Positions 17,799-27,013 of a DNA stretch of 64,000 bases are shown here, in pieces; position 1 is the stretch's first letter; each line of letters opens with the position of its first letter. The translations under genes and the position numbers were made by a program. This DNA comes from Paenibacillus sp. YPG26 (GTDB lineage Bacteria; Bacillota; Bacilli; Paenibacillales; Paenibacillaceae): the NCBI RefSeq assembly GCF_023704175.1, contig NZ_CP084530.1, positions 2,362,501 to 2,426,500 of the forward strand. The letters are read 5' to 3'. Under the pieces are notes generated by a model, which saw nothing but the letters and a program-made list of their open reading frames with translations, had not been told where the DNA came from and did no database searches.

Positions 17799-18677
17799 TT
17801 ATGGCGACATATAGCGCCCGCCTTTTATTTCAAGTTCAACCAGATCTGCTTCCGTCTGGTTCAGGAAGAACGCATTCCTCCCCTCCGCACCTGCCCACTC
17901 CATACCAAGAAGGATTCCTCTCTCCGTTGCAGCTGCAAATAAGAAGGAGAACATCTCCGGCGTAACCGTTCCGCCATCGTCGACCCGCCATGTCGAATTC
18001 GGATCGTAGTCAGCTGTATAATCACGGGTAACGATCTGTGACCCCTGCTTCAGTATAATCGAAGCCGTTGCCTTCTTCCCCTTCTTCTCGAACTGGGCCA
18101 GATAGATTTGATTATCCTGGCCAATCTGTCCAATCTCCCAGATCTTCTCAATGGATTGAGCCTTCATTTCACGAATGGCCTGCTTCACAGAATCCTCTAC
18201 ATCCGGATTGACCTTGCTTATGACAGGAATGACCGCATGGATATTCAACTTGCGATCATTGGCAAGATAATACGTCTGGTCTGGAACAGCCTGCCCTCCA
18301 ACCACCTCGAAGACCAATCCTTCCAGATTTCCGAAGTTCTTAGCCCATTGCCTGCCATCATCCTTCTCTGATCCGGACTGCTTCCTGACATACTTTACAT
18401 CCAGTACCTTGCCGCCTTCACCGATCGCCTTGTTCAGGCTCTTATCCTGGTTGCCTGTGAAGGCAATAAGATACTTGCCCGTGCGATCCGCAAAGCTGTA
18501 GGTGTCCCCTAACGCAGCAGGATCAAGCAGCTGCTTCTGGTCTGCCGCCTGACCTTGTTGTTCATTCTTCGGAATTGGAGCTTGCACTGCAGATTCCTGC
18601 TTGACCTTATTCATATTACCGCCTGAGCATCCTCCAAGTGCAAGCACTGCGCCAAGCACAAGCGCGATCCTTCTCAC
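17799..18677 (-). CDS. Putative lipoprotein of unknown function
   Basis: A 292-residue exported lipoprotein. Residues 1-16 form a signal sequence ending in the lipobox ALGGC, so Cys17 should be lipidated. A low-complexity Gln/Lys/Ala linker follows (about 25-50). The body contains two similar-looking halves that mention KYLIAFTGN and EKIWEIGQIGQDNQIYLAQF, with a C-terminal segment rich in aromatic and acidic residues. I do not recognise a catalytic motif or named family. It is followed by its own terminator, and it lies about 100 bases downstream of the thioredoxin-reductase-like gene, so it may be transcribed alone. Confidence 0.8.
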   Translation of the reverse strand: MRRIALVLGAVLALGGCSGGNMNKVKQESAVQAPIPKNEQQGQAADQKQLLDPAALGDTYSFADRTGKYLIAFTGNQDKSLNKAIGEGGKVLDVKYVRKQSGSEKDDGRQWAKNFGNLEGLVFEVVGGQAVPDQTYYLANDRKLNIHAVIPVISKVNPDVEDSVKQAIREMKAQSIEKIWEIGQIGQDNQIYLAQFEKKGKKATASIILKQGSQIVTRDYTADYDPNSTWRVDDGGTVTPEMFSFLFAAATERGILLGMEWAGAEGRNAFFLNQTEADLVELEIKGGRYMSP

Positions 18678-18776
18678 CGTAACTCCCCCCTCAAGTTTAT
18701 CCGTCCCAAATGTAACGTGGGAGCAGTGGGATTTGTTTCAGTTAGTCCCCAATTCATCATGGCAAATGACAGATGC

Positions 18777-19703
18777 CTACAGATTCACTTCCTGCGCCCG
18801 CTTTAATTCTCTGAGTACTTTATGGATTGAAATCGCGGCTAATGTGCCATCACCCATAGAGACCGTCACCTGCTCGGCATGAACGCCAAGATCTCCGGCA
18901 ATCCATAAATTCTGCGTATTCGTCATCCTGGAACGGGGATCTGCTTCTACGTGCTTATTAGGATACAGCTTAGCTCCAAGCTGCTCAGCGAGCTCAGAAT
19001 GCACCTGATTGCCGCCAAATCCGATGAAGCCTCTCTCCGCTGGAATCACTGTTCCATCTTCAAGAATAACGCTCTGGATCATTCCGTCCTGCTCTTCGAG
19101 GACACGGCTGATCCCCGTCTCGATATAACGGATTCTCCGGTCCTTGATCTTCATAAGAATCTCCGCGTCAACGGCCTGCTGCTCATGATTAATAAAGATC
19201 ACCTCGGAAGCTTGCTCAGCGAGCAGCAGCGCCATGTTCGCACCTGAATTGCCCGAACCCATTACGACCGTCTTTCGGTTATGAATTTCATACCCATCAC
19301 AATCAGGGCATACATATACTGACCTTCCCAATGTCCGGCGGATGCCCGGAATGTCCGGCAAGCGGTCCATCAAACCGGTTGCAAGCAGCACGGTTTTCGC
19401 TTGATAGCGCACACCCTGCTCACCTGCAAGCTCAAACAGCTGATCCTGCTTTGCAGCCCTAGCTACTTTGTCTTGTACAAATTTGACGCCTAGAGATACC
19501 GCCTGGGCTTTCCCTCTGTTCCGAAGCTCTTCGCCGGAGATCCCGTCAGGCCAGCCCAGTATATTATGATAATTCCGGCACAAGGTGGATCGGCCAGAAC
19601 CCGAGTCGATAACCAGAATCTGATGAGTCACATATCTTCCTAGTTGAATTGCTGCCTGGAGACCGGCTATGCCTCCCCCGATAATGATACAATCGTAGGT
19701 CAA
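18777..19703 (-). CDS. Thioredoxin-reductase-like FAD/NAD(P) oxidoreductase
   Basis: Flavoprotein of 308 residues with the two-Rossmann layout of thioredoxin reductase. The FAD-binding GGGIAGLQAAI is at residues 8-18, the redox pair CPDC sits near residue 131-134, the NAD(P)-binding GSGNSGANMA follows near 150, and the C-terminal IAGD motif near residue 270 completes the FAD site. True TrxB proteins have CAVC or CATC; CPDC and the lack of an adjacent thioredoxin suggest a TrxB-like oxidoreductase with another disulfide partner. It stands alone on the minus strand, divergent from the diguanylate cyclase. Confidence 0.88.
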   Translation of the reverse strand: MTYDCIIIGGGIAGLQAAIQLGRYVTHQILVIDSGSGRSTLCRNYHNILGWPDGISGEELRNRGKAQAVSLGVKFVQDKVARAAKQDQLFELAGEQGVRYQAKTVLLATGLMDRLPDIPGIRRTLGRSVYVCPDCDGYEIHNRKTVVMGSGNSGANMALLLAEQASEVIFINHEQQAVDAEILMKIKDRRIRYIETGISRVLEEQDGMIQSVILEDGTVIPAERGFIGFGGNQVHSELAEQLGAKLYPNKHVEADPRSRMTNTQNLWIAGDLGVHAEQVTVSMGDGTLAAISIHKVLRELKRAQEVNL

Positions 19704-19810
19704 TGAAATTCCTCCCGTTTAATCACAACTTTGCACTCCATTATTTAACTGTTGCCATATTTTCCCCAGCCCATCCTTGAACGGGTTTATCTGTTATTGT
19801 AGTTTTGATG

Positions 19811-19841
19811 TATAATAAACTCATACTGTCATGATATGACA
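19811..19841 (+). promoter_or_regulatory. Promoter -10 box and inverted repeat upstream of the diguanylate cyclase
   Basis: A perfect TATAAT (19811-19816) is followed by TGTCAT-GAT-ATGACA (19827-19841), a 6-3-6 inverted repeat placed where a repressor bound at the transcription start would sit. The -35 element is weak. Confidence 0.4.
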
Positions 19842-19882
19842 CTGTTCAACACTATTCATCATCTTACAGGCGGGATACTATT

Positions 19883-21454
19883 TTGAAACTCTTACACAAA
19901 AAAGGTTATACCCTTAGATTCAGCATCAGCTTTCTTGTTATTGTGGCTGTGCTTCTAACCATGCTGATCGGCATGATCTCTGCTGTACAAGTCAGCCGGG
20001 ATTCCCTGATCTCAAGCTATCTGCAGAGCAACAGCCAGTATGCGAAGAAGCTGGCCTCCAACACCGGTGACCTGCTCAGCACGATGAAGCAGAACATCAC
20101 ATCCATTGCAGCCATCGTCAAGAGTGGGACCAGAATGGACGCCGAGCTGCTCGGCCATCTCTACCAGGAGAATCGCCAATATTTCAATTCCATCTTCATT
20201 GCCAATGAGGAGCGGGTTATCCAGTTCACAAGTCCGAACACAACCGGAGTCCATGCAGGAGACCAGCTAACCTCGCAAGCGAGCCTTTTGGCCACCACAT
20301 CCAAAGCACCTTTTATATCCAACCCGTATCGAAGCAAGTCAGGAAGATATATTATTCTGATCTCTGCTCCTATCTTTGACCGGGGTGGGGAGTACAAAGG
20401 ATTTGTTGGCGGAACGATCTATTTGGAGGAGAAGAACGTACTGAATACACTGCTGGAGGAGCATTTCTTCGGGAACGGGTCGTATGTCTTCGTGGTCGAG
20501 AAGACCGGACATTTGATCTTTCACCCGGACACCAAGCGTATTGGACAATCGGTACTTCGCAATACAGTTGTCCAGCAAGTGCTTCAAGGCTCCAATGGAG
20601 CTCAGCATGTGACGAATTCCCAAAAACATGACTTTTTTGCCGGTTATGCCTACGATCCCATCAGTTCATGGGGAATTATTGCGCAGACTCCCGTCTCAGT
20701 CATCGATGGGCCGTCCTCCCAGTTGATTCACAAGATGCTTCTTCAGTCCCTGCCCTTTCTTGCCCTGATCCTGATACTTGGGTGGTGGCTTGCCAGTCAG
20801 ATTGCCAAGCCCTTACACATTCTTGCCAAATTCTCAGACGAGGCTACACTAAATCTGGATAAAGGAAAGAGTCTGCCTGATCTAAAATCCAATCACTATG
20901 AAGTCCGTTTGCTATATCAGAGTGTTAAGATTGCTTTTAAGAATATTAACCAGGATATCCTTCAGCTACGCGATGAAGTTAAGATGGATGGATTAACCGG
21001 ACTTGGCAACCGGAAGTCCTTTGACTCTGTCATGGAGAAATTAACGGCAAAACACACGCCGTTCTCATTGATCTTAATGGACATAGACAATTTCAAGACC
21101 GTAAATGATACTTACGGTCATCTTACCGGAGATGAGGTACTGAAATTCCTTGCCGGCTTGATGGAGAAATTGGCCGGGGACAACAGTCTGGCCTTCAGAT
21201 ATGGAGGGGAAGAATTCGCCATTCTGGTGAAGCATAGTGACATAAGCTATGCCTATCAAATTGCTGAACGTATCAGAACCGTTCTGGCCGTTACGAACAG
21301 CCCCACAGGTGAGCCAGTAACGATCTCGCTTGGCATCGCTTCCTACCCTGATCATGCCAGAGAGATCCAGGAGCTGATCCTAAAGGCCGATCAAGCGATG
21401 TACCAGTCCAAGCTGAACGGTAGAAACCGTACTACAATAAGTGAAGCCCATTAA
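19883..21454 (+). CDS. Membrane diguanylate cyclase with Cache sensor
   Basis: Makes cyclic di-GMP from two GTP in response to an extracellular signal. The 523-residue protein has a first membrane helix (about 11-33), an extracytoplasmic double-Cache-type sensor (about 35-285), a second membrane helix (about 290-312) followed by a short HAMP-like linker, and a C-terminal GGDEF domain. The active-site loop reads GGEEF at residues 441-445, and the metal and GTP residues MDIDNFK and GHLTGDEVL are present, so it should be active. The product-inhibition RxxD site before GGEEF is not present. The start is a TTG after GGCGGG. Its own promoter region carries an inverted repeat. Confidence 0.92.
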   Translation: MKLLHKKGYTLRFSISFLVIVAVLLTMLIGMISAVQVSRDSLISSYLQSNSQYAKKLASNTGDLLSTMKQNITSIAAIVKSGTRMDAELLGHLYQENRQYFNSIFIANEERVIQFTSPNTTGVHAGDQLTSQASLLATTSKAPFISNPYRSKSGRYIILISAPIFDRGGEYKGFVGGTIYLEEKNVLNTLLEEHFFGNGSYVFVVEKTGHLIFHPDTKRIGQSVLRNTVVQQVLQGSNGAQHVTNSQKHDFFAGYAYDPISSWGIIAQTPVSVIDGPSSQLIHKMLLQSLPFLALILILGWWLASQIAKPLHILAKFSDEATLNLDKGKSLPDLKSNHYEVRLLYQSVKIAFKNINQDILQLRDEVKMDGLTGLGNRKSFDSVMEKLTAKHTPFSLILMDIDNFKTVNDTYGHLTGDEVLKFLAGLMEKLAGDNSLAFRYGGEEFAILVKHSDISYAYQIAERIRTVLAVTNSPTGEPVTISLGIASYPDHAREIQELILKADQAMYQSKLNGRNRTTISEAH

Positions 21455-21490
21455 ACAAGAAGAAGCCTGAGAAATCAGGCTTCTTCTTGT
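21455..21490. terminator. Bidirectional terminator between the cyclase and the phosphoesterase gene
   Basis: ACAAGAAGAAGCCTGA pairs perfectly with TCAGGCTTCTTCTTGT around a GAAA loop. It lies one base past the cyclase stop and two bases from the stop of the convergent phosphoesterase gene. Confidence 0.8.
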
Positions 21491-21492
21491 AT

Positions 21493-21999
21493 CTATTCTT
21501 TTGAATCGTAGAAAATATGCCTCGCCTCTATTCCGGACTCCCTTAATTCAAGAATACCGACCGAATAACGTGTCTCTCGCCGCTTATCTGCAGCGGAACC
21601 AGGATTGAACAATAGCACCCCGCCCGACTGCTTCAGCAGGGGCTGGTGCGAGTGACCGAACAAGATGGCATCCAGCCTGTCCTCCTTGAACGACAGCTGG
21701 GCCTTCTCCTCGGTGGTGCGGCCGGCAAATGGCGTATGGCCATGCACAAGTCCAATCCGGTAAGTATCAAGCGTCAGGATCTTCCGGTGCCCGAACCGAT
21801 CAATTATCTCTCCGGGATCATTATTCCCTGCAATTCCTTCCACAGGAGCAAGCGCTGCAAGCTGCTCATAGACATCTATAGTGACCCAATCTCCAAGATG
21901 GAGAATGAGATCCACCCCTCCGAACGCCTTGATTACAGCAGAAGGCAGCCGCTTGGCTGACCGGGGCATATGTGTGTCTGAAATAACGCCAATAATCAT
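21493..21999 (-). CDS. YfcE/MJ0936-type metallophosphoesterase
   Basis: Calcineurin-like phosphoesterase of 168 residues, about the normal size of the single-domain family. The dimetal site motifs are all present: SDTH (residues 7-10), LHLGDW (near 33-38), GNND (near 58-61), HGHT (near 86-89) and FGHSHQP (near 114-120). Members hydrolyse phosphodiesters in vitro; the natural substrate is not settled. It follows the unknown TIM-barrel-like gene by 12 bases on the same strand, so the two are likely cotranscribed. Confidence 0.9.
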   Translation of the reverse strand: MIIGVISDTHMPRSAKRLPSAVIKAFGGVDLILHLGDWVTIDVYEQLAALAPVEGIAGNNDPGEIIDRFGHRKILTLDTYRIGLVHGHTPFAGRTTEEKAQLSFKEDRLDAILFGHSHQPLLKQSGGVLLFNPGSAADKRRETRYSVGILELRESGIEARHIFYDSKE

Positions 22000-22011
22000 A
22001 GGTGACTCCTC

Positions 22012-22944
22012 CTATCGCAGTGGGGATGCAGCCATACGCACATAGGTATGCCGTCTGCCGCGAACCGCTATGGATAATGCCTGAATATTCTCAGGGACCG
22101 CGATACCCCCAAACCCCGCGTCCCCGATATGAAACAGGTCTGCCCCTGCTCTCTTCGCACTGAGCGCAATCTCCCGGATCGTGGATACATCGGCCCCTTC
22201 TTGACTTGTGCCTATCGCGGCCAGAGCCAGAGCGCCTATCCCCTTCACTGCTGTGATTATCGCTGCAAGCTCTCTTTCTCTCAGTCCCGGAACCGTTCCC
22301 GGTGCAGGCAGCAGGATCACATCGGCCCCAGCTTCTGCGAATTGAACACCAGCTTCAATATCCGTAACCCTGCCTGCCGTACCGGCTCCATGCATTTTGC
22401 CCGCTAGGATCAGCCCGCCAAAGTGTTCCTTGGCTAAGCCAATCGCCTGCAGAATCTGCTGATTCGTGACTCCGGTCTTCGGATTACCTGTTAAGCAGAT
22501 GAAGTCGAATCCAAGCGCCTTCGCTTCGGCGAGCGAGCTTGCTGTGGCCCTTCTGCCCTCAGGCAGCGAATGGAGAGATTCTACCGCCTCAGCCTTTTCA
22601 TCCACTGGCTCCAGGTTCACACCAACGGGAAGTCCCGTCAGCGCTTTGAGCCTCTGAATATCGCCTCTACCAGGTCCCTCTTCTCTAACGGCTTCTTGTT
22701 GGGACGCTGCCTCTACTACAGCTCCCTGAACCAAAGGTTGAAATACATCAAAATGATTCAATAAAATCATATCCGCACCAAATGCCTTCGACAGCTCTGC
22801 ATTGGACACTTCTGGAAGCAGGGACCGATCTGCTGCAATCTCTGAAATAATAGTTCTTCCCTCAGCTGCCAGGATCGACTGCCTAAGTGCAGCGCGATCC
22901 ATCTGTCTGAAATCAGAAGCTCTGCAGTCCAGTATTCTCTTCAT
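22012..22944 (-). CDS. Conserved protein of unknown function, probable TIM barrel
   Basis: A 310-residue soluble protein. Regular alternation of hydrophobic strands and helices, with strand ends such as IISEIAADRSL, DMILLNHFD, GVNLEP, FICLTGNP, GLILAGKMHG, ADVILLPAPGT and ADLFHIGDAGFGG, indicates a TIM barrel. Older database names for this family call it haloacid dehalogenase-like, but no HAD DxD motif is present, so that name is not supported. The conserved MKRILDCRASDF start marks the family. I chose the ATG at 22944, nine bases after GAGG; a GTG lies three codons earlier. It precedes the phosphoesterase gene by 12 bases. No function is proposed. Confidence 0.75.
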   Translation of the reverse strand: MKRILDCRASDFRQMDRAALRQSILAAEGRTIISEIAADRSLLPEVSNAELSKAFGADMILLNHFDVFQPLVQGAVVEAASQQEAVREEGPGRGDIQRLKALTGLPVGVNLEPVDEKAEAVESLHSLPEGRRATASSLAEAKALGFDFICLTGNPKTGVTNQQILQAIGLAKEHFGGLILAGKMHGAGTAGRVTDIEAGVQFAEAGADVILLPAPGTVPGLRERELAAIITAVKGIGALALAAIGTSQEGADVSTIREIALSAKRAGADLFHIGDAGFGGIAVPENIQALSIAVRGRRHTYVRMAASPLR

Positions 22945-23067
22945 CCAAGACACCTCGCTCTCCAGATTCTATAACCTGCTCCCATGTTAACACACGACCG
23001 GGTATGAGCCAAAAGACGCCTTCTTGTCTGCCAATACGCCAGGTGATTCTTATTCAAGCTCCTCTTC

Positions 23068-24756
23068 TCAGCTTAATAAGTAGACTCTTGCTTCGTATGG
23101 CCTTAGCTGAAGCTTCCGGATCTCTTCTTCTGGAACTGGCTTGTAATTCGAAATCAACAGCTTGGCACCATCTGAATTCAGCTCCTCCGGCCACTCAAAT
23201 ACCGGTTTTTGATCGAAAAAATTAAGAATAATCAGCAGCTTCTCGTCCTCACAAGTCCGGGTATAGGTATAAATCTCTGGATCCAGAGGGAGCAGAAGCT
23301 TATATTCCCCATATACCAATGCCTTGTGTTCCTTCCTCAAAGCGATCAGCGTCTTGTAATAATGGTAGATGGAGTCCGGATCCTTCTGTGCCGCCGCCAC
23401 ATTAACCTCCATGTAATTGGAGTTCACTTCAATCCACGGGGTGCCTTTGGAGGTGAAACCGGCATGCTCGGTATTATCCCACTGCATGGGAGTCCGGGCA
23501 TTGTCCCGGCTTTTTTTGCGAATGGCTTTCATAACCTCCTCCTCCGGGACTCCCTTCTCTCTCATTTCATGATAAAAGTTCAGCGTCTCCACATCTCTAT
23601 AATCCTCAATCGAGTCAAAATAAGGATTCGTCATACCGATCTCTTCACCCTGGTAAATATACGGGGTACCTTCCAAAGTAAGAAGGAATGTCGCCAGCAT
23701 TTTGGCTGAAGGTACGCGGAAATGCAGGTCATTCCCGAACCGGGATACCGGACGGGGCTGATCATGATTGCCAAGATAGTTCGCGTTCCAGCCTTGGTTA
23801 TGCAAGACGGTCTGCCACTCACTCATGACTTTCTTAAGCTCAAGAAGGTTCCAGGGCTTGATCTCCCATTTGCCGCTGCCTGGTGAAGCCGCGTCGAGAT
23901 ACATATGCTCAAACTGGAAGACCATATTCAGCTCGCGCCGGGTATCTCCTACATAATCAAGGGCTTGCTGGGGACCAAGTCCCGAGGTCTCACCAACGGT
24001 CATGATATCGTAGAAGTAGAGAACCTGATCATTAAGATTCTGCAGCAGGGTATGAACTTTATCCAGATTCGAGAACAGCTGATAGGCGCGGACCGTAGGC
24101 AGCCGATCGGGATTCTCCGCATCAGGCAGACCCTGGGCTTTGACAATATGGGCTATGGCATCGAACCGGAATCCGTCCACACCTTTCTTAAGCCACCACT
24201 GTACCATCTTATGAAGCTCCTCAACCACAGCCGGGTTATCCCAGTTCAGATCAGGCTGCTGCTTAGCATAGAGATGGAGATAATAGCTGTCGGTCGTTTC
24301 ATCATACTCCCAGACAGAGCCGCTGAAGTAAGACTCCCAGTTGTTTGGAGGTCCTCCGTTCTTACCCTTTCTCCAGATATAGTAATCGCGTTTGGGATTG
24401 TCCTCTGAAGACCGGGATTCCAAGAACCAAGGATGCTCGTTCGAGGTATGATTGAGCACCAAATCCATCATCAGCTTCATCCCGCGGGCATGAACCTCAC
24501 GAAGCAGCCGGTCGAAATCCTCCAGGGTCCCGAACTGCTGCTGAATATCACAATAGTCACTGATATCGTACCCATTGTCATGATTCGGTGACTTGTATAT
24601 TGGACACAACCAGATCACATCAACCCCTAGGTCCTTCAAATAATCCAGCTTGGAGGTGATTCCTCTAAGGTCCCCTATTCCATCCCCGTTCGAATCCTTG
24701 AAGCTGATTGGATAGATTTGATATACAACGCTTTCCTTCCACCACTTGGGATTCAT
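23068..24756 (-). CDS. malL: Oligo-1,6-glucosidase / alpha-glucosidase (GH13_31)
   Basis: Cytoplasmic glucosidase of 562 residues that hydrolyses isomaltose, panose, maltose or sucrose-type oligosaccharides from the non-reducing end. Catalytic residues fall at D199 (FRFD), E256 (VGETS) and D332 (NHDQPR), almost the same numbers as in characterised oligo-1,6-glucosidases. The N-terminal WWKESVVYQIYPISFKDSNG stretch and the QQPDLNWDNP stretch are typical. Val at the position after the nucleophile region is replaced by DAIAH, in keeping with alpha-1,6 preference. It has no transporter neighbour. A second gene of the same family lies at 35.1-36.8 kb. Confidence 0.94.
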   Translation of the reverse strand: MNPKWWKESVVYQIYPISFKDSNGDGIGDLRGITSKLDYLKDLGVDVIWLCPIYKSPNHDNGYDISDYCDIQQQFGTLEDFDRLLREVHARGMKLMMDLVLNHTSNEHPWFLESRSSEDNPKRDYYIWRKGKNGGPPNNWESYFSGSVWEYDETTDSYYLHLYAKQQPDLNWDNPAVVEELHKMVQWWLKKGVDGFRFDAIAHIVKAQGLPDAENPDRLPTVRAYQLFSNLDKVHTLLQNLNDQVLYFYDIMTVGETSGLGPQQALDYVGDTRRELNMVFQFEHMYLDAASPGSGKWEIKPWNLLELKKVMSEWQTVLHNQGWNANYLGNHDQPRPVSRFGNDLHFRVPSAKMLATFLLTLEGTPYIYQGEEIGMTNPYFDSIEDYRDVETLNFYHEMREKGVPEEEVMKAIRKKSRDNARTPMQWDNTEHAGFTSKGTPWIEVNSNYMEVNVAAAQKDPDSIYHYYKTLIALRKEHKALVYGEYKLLLPLDPEIYTYTRTCEDEKLLIILNFFDQKPVFEWPEELNSDGAKLLISNYKPVPEEEIRKLQLRPYEARVYLLS

Positions 24757-24985
24757 GCTGCCAGGCCTCCTTTTTGCTATGTAAAAACGTCCTTATTGTA
24801 TACTTTTAAACAGGCTCTGCCATTTAGAACAATCTTTATCGAATTATGAAGGCTCAACTGCACATTCCAGCAGCCAACTGCATTTATCCTTTACATCTCA
24901 CACCTGATGTATAATAATCAGGAATGGTCAAAAACTGTACTTGCCTCAATATCATCTTATATAGAAAAGGAAGTGCCTGGTATAA

Positions 24986-26215
24986 ATGAACAGCTTGGAT
25001 AGAGACACCGGGCATCCGCTGCAATTGTCACGCTCCCGCCGGTTATGGACGGCGGTAATATTAGGCTCGTTATCCGCATTTGGACCTTTATCTATTGATA
25101 TGTATCTGCCTTCGTTACCAAAGCTTTCGGCAGACCTGCATACGACAGCCTCCCTAACCCAGCTGACGTTAACCGCATTTCTGCTTGGCCTTGCCTTGGG
25201 ACAGCTTGTAGTGGGACCTCTTAGTGATGTGAAAGGTCGCCGAACTCCACTGATGATTTCTCTTGCGGTATATGCTGTATCCTCGTTACTGTGTGTATTC
25301 TCCCCATCTATCGGGGTCCTTATCGCACTAAGATTCATCCAGGGTGTAGCCGGCGCAGCCGGAATAGTCCTGTCCAGAGCGATGGTTCGGGATCTGTATT
25401 CCGGTACGGAGCTGACAAAGTTCTTCTCTTTGTTGATGCTCATTAACGGAGCAGCACCTATTCTGGCTCCTCTAATTGGTGGTCAGCTGCTGCGTATATT
25501 TCCATGGCGCGGCGTGTTTGTTGTTCTTGCCCTGATCGGGATTATAATGCTTGTGGCTGTCTTCTTCACTCTTCCCGAGACCCTCCCCAGGGACCAAAGA
25601 GCGGCTGGAGGAATACGTCAGACCTTCTCTACCTTTGGCAGACTGCTGAGAGATCGAGGCTTCATGGGTTATACTCTTGCCGGCGGCCTCGTAAGTGCAG
25701 CCATGTTCGCCTATATATCCGGCTCCCCGTTCGTTATACAGGATGTATTCGGCGTATCTCCTCAAGTCTACAGCCTAATCTTCGCCATGAACGGGTTCGG
25801 AATTATAGCGGCCAGCCAAGCCACTGGACGCCTGGCAGGGCGGATTCCCGAAGAGAAGCTGCTGGTCTGGGGTCTGAGTATGGCTGCTCTAGGAGCGGCA
25901 GTTCTCCTGTTGAGCGTGATCCTGGTTCCTCGGCTGTCTACAGTACTGGTGCCGCTCTTCTTCATAGTAGCTTCAGTCGGCATTGTGGGAACGACCAGCT
26001 TTCCGCTGGCCATGAAGGAACAAGCACATTCTGCGGGAAGCGCTTCTGCCCTTCTTGGCCTGCTGCCTTACATCTTGGGTGCGCTAAGCGCACCTCTCGT
26101 TGGAATTGGCGGCGGCCACACCGCTATTCCTATGGGTATTGTAATAGCGGCGGCAGACATTGGAGCGATCGCATGCTATTACTTGCTGGTCCGTAGAGCA
26201 GCGAACCGGTTCTGA
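24986..26215 (+). CDS. Bcr/CflA-family multidrug efflux MFS transporter
   Basis: Twelve-helix major facilitator of 409 residues. The DHA1 signatures are visible: SIDMYLPSLPKLSADL near residue 36-51, typical of Bcr/CflA, the motif-A loop GPLSDVKGRRTP near 78-89, and the motif-C-like GAAPILAPLIGGQ near 154-166. Relatives export bicyclomycin, chloramphenicol or sulfonamides by proton antiport; the substrate here is unknown. The ribosome site is weak (GGAAGTG). A strong hairpin terminator follows the stop by 13 bases. Confidence 0.9.
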   Translation: MNSLDRDTGHPLQLSRSRRLWTAVILGSLSAFGPLSIDMYLPSLPKLSADLHTTASLTQLTLTAFLLGLALGQLVVGPLSDVKGRRTPLMISLAVYAVSSLLCVFSPSIGVLIALRFIQGVAGAAGIVLSRAMVRDLYSGTELTKFFSLLMLINGAAPILAPLIGGQLLRIFPWRGVFVVLALIGIIMLVAVFFTLPETLPRDQRAAGGIRQTFSTFGRLLRDRGFMGYTLAGGLVSAAMFAYISGSPFVIQDVFGVSPQVYSLIFAMNGFGIIAASQATGRLAGRIPEEKLLVWGLSMAALGAAVLLLSVILVPRLSTVLVPLFFIVASVGIVGTTSFPLAMKEQAHSAGSASALLGLLPYILGALSAPLVGIGGGHTAIPMGIVIAAADIGAIACYYLLVRRAANRF

Positions 26216-26228
26216 TTCATTTTTTAGC

Positions 26229-26273
26229 ATCGAAAAAGCGCCAGGAACCCTGTGTTCCTGGCGCTTTTTCGAT
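26229..26273. terminator. Bidirectional terminator after the Bcr/CflA gene
   Basis: A 20-bp perfect stem (ATCGAAAAAGCGCCAGGAAC with its complement) around a 5-base loop, with T-rich stretches on both strands. It also ends the TetR transcription unit on the minus strand, 52 bases past its stop. Confidence 0.8.
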
Positions 26274-26324
26274 TGCTGTATGAAAGGAGAATTCATATGT
26301 GTGAACAGATTGAGAAATGGCAGA

Positions 26325-26930
26325 TTAAGGACGAACAAACAAAGGCTTGAAATAAAGTGCGTAAGCCTTAGAAGCTATTGCCTCCGGACTGTAATTGTTA
26401 TTACGGCGCAGATGAATGTAGGAATCCGGTGTGAACAGGAACAAGAATGCGTTGATGTTGAAACAGGGGTCACAAGGCTGCAGCTCATTGCTGTCAGCCG
26501 CTGACTTTAACAAGTCAACAAGAGTCCCATAAATAAATGCATATGGAGGGGACTCGGAGAACTCGAAGCCCATCTTCTGCATTTTGCAGTTATCCTGGAG
26601 TGCGCCAATCCAGATCATCATGTCCTCAATGAAGTTCACCCATTTATGAACAACGTCTTCGATTCTTTCACTAAGCGACCGTGACTCCTGGCTGATTACA
26701 CTGCGTATATCCTGTATAGCTGCCTCCAGCTTCTCATCGACTAAATGCAGACAAATGTCCCCTACGCTGGTGTATCTTCTATATAATGTTCCCTGCCCGA
26801 TTCCTGCCGCCTTGGCAATCTGGTGCATACTGACTTTATCCGCACCTCTCTGCTCGATCAGTAATCTGGCATTCTTCAATATTAGTTCATTAATTTCGGA
26901 ATGGCTTCTACTCTCATCATGAAGCGGCAT
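26325..26930 (-). CDS. TetR/AcrR-family transcriptional regulator
   Basis: A 201-residue one-component repressor. The N-terminal helix-turn-helix is clear at about residues 32-55 (VSMHQIAKAAGIGQGTLYRRY); the rest is the helical ligand-binding and dimerisation domain. The gene begins 83 bases after the stop of the DHA2 drug transporter on the same strand, so it is probably transcribed with the pump from the same promoter. The two palindromes in that promoter (28599-28614 and 28628-28643) are the likely operators, giving autoregulated drug-induced derepression like QacR or LmrA systems. That link is inferred from position. Confidence 0.9.
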   Translation of the reverse strand: MPLHDESRSHSEINELILKNARLLIEQRGADKVSMHQIAKAAGIGQGTLYRRYTSVGDICLHLVDEKLEAAIQDIRSVISQESRSLSERIEDVVHKWVNFIEDMMIWIGALQDNCKMQKMGFEFSESPPYAFIYGTLVDLLKSAADSNELQPCDPCFNINAFLFLFTPDSYIHLRRNNNYSPEAIASKAYALYFKPLFVRP

Positions 26931-27013
26931 AGACCAAGTTCTCCTTCTAAGCAGGTAATGGACTGCATATCAACTCATTGTAACCCTTACTCTCTTAAGG
27001 GATCAATACCTGG

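Noticed and set aside
24757..24800. cre-like TGTAAAAACGTCC upstream of the first oligo-1,6-glucosidase gene
   Set aside because: The spacing between TGNAA and CG is one base too long for cre.
25504..26196. 230-codon frame on the plus strand
   Set aside because: Out-of-frame reading of the Bcr/CflA gene; Arg/Cys-rich and without membrane helices.
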